Shown one piece after another: positions 58,420 to 64,000 of a DNA stretch of 64,000 bases. Position numbers and translations under genes: made by a program. Under the pieces are notes generated by a model. That model searched no databases. It saw nothing but the letters and a program-made list of their open reading frames with translations, and was not told the DNA's origin. Position 1 is the stretch's first letter, and each line of letters opens with the position of its first letter. Source of the stretch: Scilla litardierei (Eukaryota > Streptophyta > Magnoliopsida > Asparagales > Asparagaceae). The DNA is taken from contig CM061139.1 in assembly GCA_030789695.1 (NCBI GenBank), positions 204,015,641 to 204,079,640 of the forward strand, given 5' to 3'.

Positions 58420-60668
58420 CGAATTGCTTCCCATTGTCGGTCACTATGGACCGAGGTATTCCAAAGCGGCATATGATCGACTTACATATGAAGTTCGACA
58501 TATCTTTCCAAGTGACGCAGGCCAGTGGTTCAGCTTCAATCCATTTGGTAAAATAATCCACGGTGACGACTAGAAACTTCTTCCCTCTCTTCGCCAAAGT
58601 GAAAGGTCCCAGAAGGTGGAGCCCCCATTTCGCGAACGGGACTGGGCTAATGATGGGGACCAACTCAGCTGGTGGAGCAAAAGAGTGTTTGAAGAACTTT
58701 TGACACTCTTCACACTTTTGTACATATGCTGCTGCATCAGCATCCATAGTTGGTCAGTAATAACCTTGTCTGATCGACTTTAACATGATCGTCCTTCCAC
58801 CATAGTGATTTACACAAAGGTAGGCCGCCTCAATGGGCCCTAGGCACTTTAAATAAGGTAGCACATCATGCTTAGCACATCTTCTCCGGTACAGGACACC
58901 TTCGTAAAAAGCGTATTTTAATGCATGCCTTTCAAACTTCTGAGCTTCTTCCTTTGATTCCGGCCGTTCAGCATCTCTGAGGTATTTGAGATCGGATCCA
59001 TCCATGTTGCCCCCTGATTGATGCAGAGCAGTTCGTCTTCGGTGGTGCTCGGGATCAATAGGTTCTCAATAAAGATGGATCTACCTAACTCAATTGGCGA
59101 CGAGGAAGTCAACTTCGAGAGTGCATCAGCTCTGACATTGTTCGCCCACGACATGTGCTGGACTTTAGCATATTTAAAGTTTGCAAGTTCGGCTTTCGTA
59201 GCATGAAGATATCTCTTCATCATCTCCTCCTTGGCTTTGTAAGTATCCTGTAATTGGTGAATCACGAGTCGGGAGGCGTTTACCAAATGCACATGATGAG
59301 CTCCAAGGGCTCGGCATAATTTCAGTCCATTGAGCGATTCCACAAATTCGGCAACATTGTTGGTCACCGTGAAGTTGAATCAGAAATCGTATTCCACAAT
59401 ACTCCCATTAGAAGTGCGTATAACAATCCCTGCTCCGCTACCCGATTTGGAGGATGACCCGTCTACGTACACCACCCATTCCATATCTTCCTTCCATGAC
59501 GATGTTGATGGATCTTCAACAACTTGCACCCGTGGATGAAGTTCGTCAATCAGGCCGGATGGCACCTCTCCTTCTGGGGGCTCCATGGTGCACTCATCGA
59601 CGAAGTCCGCCAAAACTTTCCCTTTGATTGTTGTCCTCGGCTTGTGATGTATATCGAATTCACTCAACTCGACGCTCCTGTTAAGCATCCGTCCGGATCT
59701 ATCCAATTTCGATAAATTCCTCTCAAGCTACGAATCTGTCAACACAAAAATAGTGTGAGCTTGAAAATATGGCCGGAGCCTTCTTGCTGTGGTAACGAGG
59801 CAATAAGCCGGCTTCTCAATTTGGATGTAAGGAGTCTCAGTTTCTCGGAGCACTCTATTAGTGTAGTAGACCGGTTGATGGACGTTCCCTTCTTCTTTGA
59901 TCAATACCAAGCTTATTGCTTCTTGGGTGACGACGAGGTACAAGCTGAGCAGGTCTCCTTCATTGGGCTTCTCTAGCAAGGGGGGACTCTGAAGGTTGTT
60001 TTTCAAATCAGCAAAGGCTTTAGCACACCCTTCGTCCCAATCGACGAGCTTCCTTTCTCCTTTCATTTGGCTCAACGCTTTCCTCATGATCTTGAAGAAC
60101 GGAAGGGATTTCTCGACTGATTTCGAGAGGAACGGTCTAAGAGCTGTGATTCGCCCGTTCAGCCTTTGGAGATCTCTGATCATATTTGGCTCCTGCATAT
60201 TGGTAAGTGTGGCGATCTTATCGGGGTTAGCTTCAATACCTCGCTTTGCGATCATGAAGCCGAGGAATTTTCCTGATTTGACGCCGAATGTACATTTTGA
60301 CGGGTTCAGCCGTAGGTTGTGACTCTGAACTTTATCAATCCACCGAGTGCCTAGATTTGACGAGCATGTCATCAACGTAAACCTCTAAATTTCTCTCGGT
60401 TTGATTTTGGAAAAGTTTGTTGACCATTCGTTGAAAAGTGGCCCTTGCATTTTTCACTTCGGATGCCATCTAGATTTATTTATAGCCAAAAAAAGTATCC
60501 ATGAAGCTGAGGAGTTCGTATCATGAGGCATTATCCACCAAATGATCTATCCAAGGTAACAGATTGCTGTCTTTTGGGCAGGCATTGTTCAGATCGGTGA
60601 AGTCGACACACTTCTGCCATTTCTTGTTGGACTTCTTCACCGTCACTACATTAGCAAGCCATTCTGGG
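58420..60668 (-). pseudogene. Tat element Y pol, copy 2
   Basis: Minus-strand duplicate of copy 1 from the RT fragment through both RNase H domains to mid-integrase (DNGKQF). It ends at the Tekay LTR. It carries the same stops as copy 1 (at 59380 and 58754) and the same RT gap, with few private changes. Copy 2 leads into the protease on its right, so it is the copy in register with the 5' part of Y. Confidence 0.9.
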
Positions 60669-61100
60669 TAGGGATGGCAGTAATGGCTTGACCCGACTGG
60701 CCCGACCCGACCCGACCCAGTTTTGACCCGGCCCGCCCGGCCCGAAGACGGGTCGGGCCAAGCTTGGGCTTCGTTTGCGGCCCGGCCCGCCCCGGTAAAC
60801 TATAGAAGTTCTAAAAAACCTTACTATTTTGATGCGGATCATGTGGCCAGTCCATAACTTATAACTCATACTCTGTTCCACTGTTCTCCTAATTGATCCA
60901 ATTCCCAATTCCAAATTACCAAATATATCACAATTCTCCCAGTTTTGAAATAAAAATTTTGTTTTGGATTCATAGGGATGGTAGTAATGACCAAACCCAA
61001 CCGGCCCGACCCGGCCCGACCCGGTTTTGGTAAGAAGTGACCCGCCCCGCCCCGGCCCGAGACCCGCCCTGCCCCGACCCGTAGACGGGATGGGACAAGC
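58420..61100. repeat. 2681-bp direct repeat A2
   Basis: Right copy of A1, equal in length. It begins directly at the Tekay LTR end and continues without a break into the rest of Y (61101 onward), while A1 continues without a break into Y on the left (48463 downward). Confidence 0.97.
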
Positions 61101-61146
61101 TTGGGTAGTTAAATACCCGCCCTGCCCCGCAATATTGACATTCCTA
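60669..61146. mobile_element. hAT-like MITE in Y's RT, complete copy
   Basis: 478 bp with terminal inverted repeats TAGGGATGGCA and TAGGAATGTCA. An 8-bp TSD with one change lies at 60661-60668 (ATTCTGGG) and 61147-61154 (ATTCTTGG). A second internal start TAGGGATGGTAG lies at 60973, so the element is partly duplicated or nested. It encodes no transposase. Confidence 0.8.
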
Positions 61147-61560
61147 ATTCTTGGTATTGTACCTCCTGGATGAACTTCGCTTGGAGAAGACGATCTACCT
61201 CCTCAACCACCGCTTGCATCGTTTCCCCTCCCATGTTGTGCTTCTTCTATTTAATGGGACGAGCTGTGGGATCCACATGTAATTCATGAGTGATCAGCCG
61301 TAGATCCACACCCCGCAAATCTTCGGGGCTCCAAGTGAATACATCAACATTTGCTCAAAGGAAAGTAATGAGCTTCGTCTTCAAGTTCGATGGTCGCCTT
61401 GAACCACTGTATGTGGTCTTCTCCTCCTGAGACAACAACGATATTAGTTCGGCTTCTTCCACTGGTATAGGTCGCTGATCAGCATATTCTTCTTTACTAT
61501 CAAGGAACTCGATTGGAAGAGCATGTTTGATGTTCTTGTTCTTCGTCGAAAGTATATAAC
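61147..61560 (-). pseudogene. Tat element Y protease-RT linker region
   Basis: This stretch runs from the MITE to the protease remnant on the same strand. By position it should be the start of RT and the linker. Only short recognisable pieces remain, and no continuous frame is open. Confidence 0.5.
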
Positions 61561-61576
61561 ATGACCTTGACTGTTG

Positions 61577-61930
61577 TTAATTGCCTTTTACTTTCCCTAC
61601 TCCGTTTGGGTTCGGGAACTTCACCATTAGATGCAACAGAGAGCAGACTGCTTTGATAGAGATGAGATATGGTTGCCCAATGATTCCATTGTATGGAGAC
61701 TTAAGATTCACAACTACGAACTTCGTCATTTTGGTGACGGACTGTGGGTGATCTCTTAGAGTGACTGTAAGAGTTATCATCCCCACAATGGAAACTGAAT
61801 GGCCAGTGAATCCGATGATGGGGCACGTGCATGGCTGAAGATCAGAGGAATTTAAGCCCATCCTCTCGATGGTTGACATAAACAATATGTTACACGAACT
61901 TCACGTATCTACTAAGAGCTTCAACACTTC
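61577..61930 (-). pseudogene. Tat element Y protease remnant
   Basis: Minus-strand retropepsin of Tat type. The active-site region reads LVDT, a TGA stop, then SSCNILF, so the DTG catalytic triad is broken. Downstream it keeps STIERMGL, IIGFTGHSVSIVG and YNGIIGQPYL, the family's typical order. It lies just upstream of RT, as expected. Gag would lie further right and is cut by the Copia-type LTR at 62057. Confidence 0.8.
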
Positions 61931-62056
61931 GGGCGATCCTATAATGGCCGAAATGACAATAAGATCGTCATGAGGCATCTCGACCCCTTCCAAGTCTGCA
62001 TCAGTGAAGTCCATCATTGGCATAGAAACTCTTGATCATTTAGGGCCAGCATTTGC

Positions 62057-62661
62057 TGTTGGATATGGAAGACGTTTGTACACCCTTGTGGGGGATGTAC
62101 GAGGGAATACGGACCTCGAACGTCGCGCACACAAAGTCGTGTGCAAAGGGAATCTGTTCCCTTGCGGAGAGGATCTCTGTATGAGTGTGAAAGTCGCATT
62201 ATATATGCATAAATGCATGCGACATATGGCTAATAAAGGGGGAATATCTTAAGCTTATGTTGTACCATGCATATGGTACAACTTAAGCTTATAATGTGCC
62301 ATGTATCATGGTACACCTTAATTAAGTTGTTCCAAAGGAACAACTTACCCTAAAATAACTACCTTGGGGGCTATAAATAAGACCCAAGGGTAGCCATTTT
62401 CCTTACACCATTTGCATGAAATTCATGCATGCATCTTCTTCATAGCGAAGCTCTGCAGAAATATTTCCTCTCCCTCCATCCAAGTTCTTAATCTAAAATA
62501 GAGATTTAGATTGTGGATTAGTAGCCTTACTCCGTTCGTGAGAAGACTCGATCCGTCGTGGCGAATCCGAAGGCAAAGTTCCGAGACTACCGCTCCGCAT
62601 ACGCTAGCGTAAGTCTCCACTTTAATTATCGATCCTAACTCTGTTTTGGCAGGATCCCACA
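62057..62661 (+). mobile_element. 5' LTR of a plus-strand Copia-type element, 605 bp
   Basis: Starts TGTTGGATATGG and ends GGATCCCACA, with near-inverted ends. It has a TATA box (TATAAATA, 62372-62379) and is directly followed by a tRNA-iMet PBS. It inserted into Y with TTTGC (62052-62056) as the expected TSD; the partner lies beyond the window. The Copia assignment rests on PBS and LTR style only. Confidence 0.85.
62250..62292. other. Inverted repeat in LTR U3
   Basis: GTTGTACCAT and ATGGTACAAC flank a 4-base centre (62259-62282), extended by TTAAGCTTA-like arms with one mismatch. It could form a cruciform or hairpin, or bind a dimeric factor. Confidence 0.85.
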
Positions 62662-62662
62662 T

Positions 62663-62675
62663 TGGTATCAGAGCC
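62663..62675 (+). other. Primer-binding site (tRNA-iMet)
   Basis: TGGTATCAGAGCC one base after the LTR end. Confidence 0.95.
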
Positions 62676-63129
62676 ATATGGGTTCGCTCCGGTCAATCCA
62701 CCGCCCCGTCGAAACTACGAACGATTCGTTGTCTTTTTCACGAATGGGTCTCCTACTATTACGGATATAGTAGGAACGCTTCGTGACGGAGAGAACGCAG
62801 CGGTTGTTCTTTTCACGTTAGGGTCTCCTATCATTACGGATATGGTAGGAACTCTCCGTGACGGGAAGAACCGACCGTTCACGTAGTACGTTATTCATTT
62901 TTTGGCACACGGCCATTAAGAGATAACTAATTTCTTCGACGAACGGGTGCTTCATCAAGGAAGATGATGGAAGTTATTTCCATCGGGTAAGAGGAAAATT
63001 TGGTGCATGTGCACCATGGCCAAATGGGCTATGAAGGCCATGCACCCCCTCTCCCCATGCGGAGGGGGTTGGCTACGGCCAATAACCACCGGCGACCACC
63101 CCATTAAGGGGGAGGAATGAGTGCGGCAA

Positions 63130-63590
63130 CCCCATTTAAAGGGGGTGGCCGGCCATGGCCAAAGGGGCCATGGCCGGCCAACGCCGAATGGCCTTGGCCA
63201 TGACCGGCCATGGCCAAGCCATGGCCGGCCATGGCCAGGCCGGCAGTGGCTGGCCAAGGCCAGGCCGGCAGTGGCCGGCCTTGGCCAAGCACTGCCGGCC
63301 AGGCCGGCCCTGGCAGTGGCCAGGGCCGGCGCCCTGGCCACTGCCAGGGCCGGTGCCCTGGCCTCAGGCCAGGGCCTGGCCGAGGCCAGGGCAGGAGCCC
63401 TGGCCCCGGCCAGCGGCCTGCCGGCCCTGGCAGAGGCCAGGGCCGGCGCCCTGGCCTCAGGCCAGGGCCTGGCCGAGGCCAGGGCAGGAGCCCTCGCCCC
63501 GGCCAGTGGCCTGGCCGGCCGGCCCTGGCAGAGGCCAGGGCCTGGCCGGCCCTTGGCCAAGCCCCGGCCAGGGCAGAGGCCCTGGTCGGG
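63130..63590. repeat. GC-rich GGCCGGCCATGGCC/GGCCAGGGC array
   Basis: A dense array of self-complementary words (GGCCGGCC, CCATGGCC, GGCCAGGGCC) in a Copia-type leader. The long open frames on both strands (Ala/Pro/Arg/Gly repeats) follow from the composition and carry no domain. Confidence 0.9.
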
Positions 63591-63799
63591 GGAATTTGCA
63601 TTTCAAAAATTGGTCGACCAATTTTGTGTTTTTGGTCGACCAATCTGGCAGAAGGTCTGAGTCGGCTGCAAATTTGTCAACTGACCCATACGGGGTGACA
63701 AAAGGCATTGGTCAAACTCGAATGTGTCGATTAGCCCATACGGGGCTAACCACAGTGCTGACTAGTTCATACGGGACTAACGTTTTAATGAAGTTTTTT

Positions 63800-63935
63800 G
63801 GGCTCTACTCCTTGAAGATTAGCCATAGTGCTCTACTTCATGCGAGATTAGCCATGTCTTTGTGCTCTACTCTACGGAGATTAGCCAATGTACTTGTGAC
63901 GTTGTGCTCTACTCTACGGAGATTAGCCAACATGC
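63800..63935. repeat. Short tandem repeats in the leader
   Basis: Three to four copies of a GTGCTCTACT...GAGATTAGCCA unit, each 40-55 bp apart. Confidence 0.8.
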
Positions 63936-64000
63936 TTTCAAAATTTTTGGAAAAAGATGTTTTTCAAATAGGTTATGTCCCGTCCTTAAATCGGGATAGC

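Larger units (their letters stand above)
62676..64000 (+). other. Copia-type leader (runs off the window)
   Basis: No gag start was seen before the window ends. It contains a ~75-bp tandem pair (62745-62871, core GGGTCTCCTA...ATTACGGATAT), a GC-rich palindromic block (63130-63590), ATACGGG repeats (63690-63780) and GTGCTCTACTCTACGGAGATTAGC-type repeats (63810-63930, written approximately). Confidence 0.7.

Noticed and set aside
48464..61100. Two independent Tat insertions instead of a duplication
   Set aside because: Equal length without indel, shared stops and shared MITE, and each copy is continuous with one side of the same Y element.
63104..63708. Frames up to 201 codons with Ala/Pro/Arg repeats
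   Set aside because: They arise from a palindromic GC array open in four frames; no domain or start context.

Overview
The window is nuclear DNA from a flowering plant. Essentially all of it is nested, decayed LTR retrotransposons plus a few MITEs. The evidence is Ty1-copia and Ty3-gypsy (Tekay-type chromovirus and Tat-type) polyproteins, primer-binding sites complementary to initiator tRNA-Met, LTRs bounded by TG..CA with 5-bp target-site duplications (TSDs), GT-AG introns, and long AT-rich stretches with plant-type microsatellites. I see no host protein-coding gene, rRNA, tRNA or CRISPR array that I can defend. The species cannot be named from this sequence.

Left part (1-28.9 kb). An old minus-strand Copia element (LTR-like 1.0-1.84 kb, RNase H tail near 8.5-8.7 kb) is split by a very long solo LTR (1840-8362). 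A second solo LTR (9176-12885, TSD TCCGA) follows. A degenerate tandem array (13.87-22.48 kb) is split by a complete non-coding LTR retrotransposon (14162-21624, 1224-bp LTRs, TSD ATTCT). A third solo LTR (22824-26105, TSD ATTAC) lies just before the 3' part of Tat element X, a plus-strand element. X keeps its antisense gene (28468 to about 26150), its polypurine tract and its 3' LTR (from 28863).

Middle (28.7-36.6 kb). A minus-strand Copia element (29497-35896) sits in the end of X's LTR. Its pol reading frame is broken by one stop codon. Its 3' LTR end is clean, its 5' LTR is missing, and it is flanked by two 745-bp direct copies of the target.

Right part (37.5-64 kb). Tat element Y runs on the minus strand: 3' LTR 37468-38301, antisense gene 38652-40681 continuing at 46755, 84-bp tandem repeats 47.12-47.71 kb, then pol. 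It is split by a 6.07-kb solo-LTR-like insertion (40682-46754, TSD GCAAG). It is also split by a Tekay chromovirus (51145-58419) with intact gag, protease, RT, RNase H, integrase and chromodomain, interrupted only by two apparent introns. This Tekay copy also lacks its 5' LTR and is flanked by two 2681-bp direct copies of the Y target. Y's protease follows to the right, and a fresh plus-strand Copia-type 5' LTR with PBS (62057-62675) starts an element that leaves the window.

The two most notable points are these. First, two unrelated retrotransposons share one odd architecture: a clean 3' LTR end, a lost 5' LTR, and equal-length target duplications on both sides. This is either a distinctive integration/repair outcome or a repeated haplotype-stitching assembly error. 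Second, apparent introns split the Tekay gag-pol junction and its integrase, so splicing would decide Gag versus Gag-Pol.
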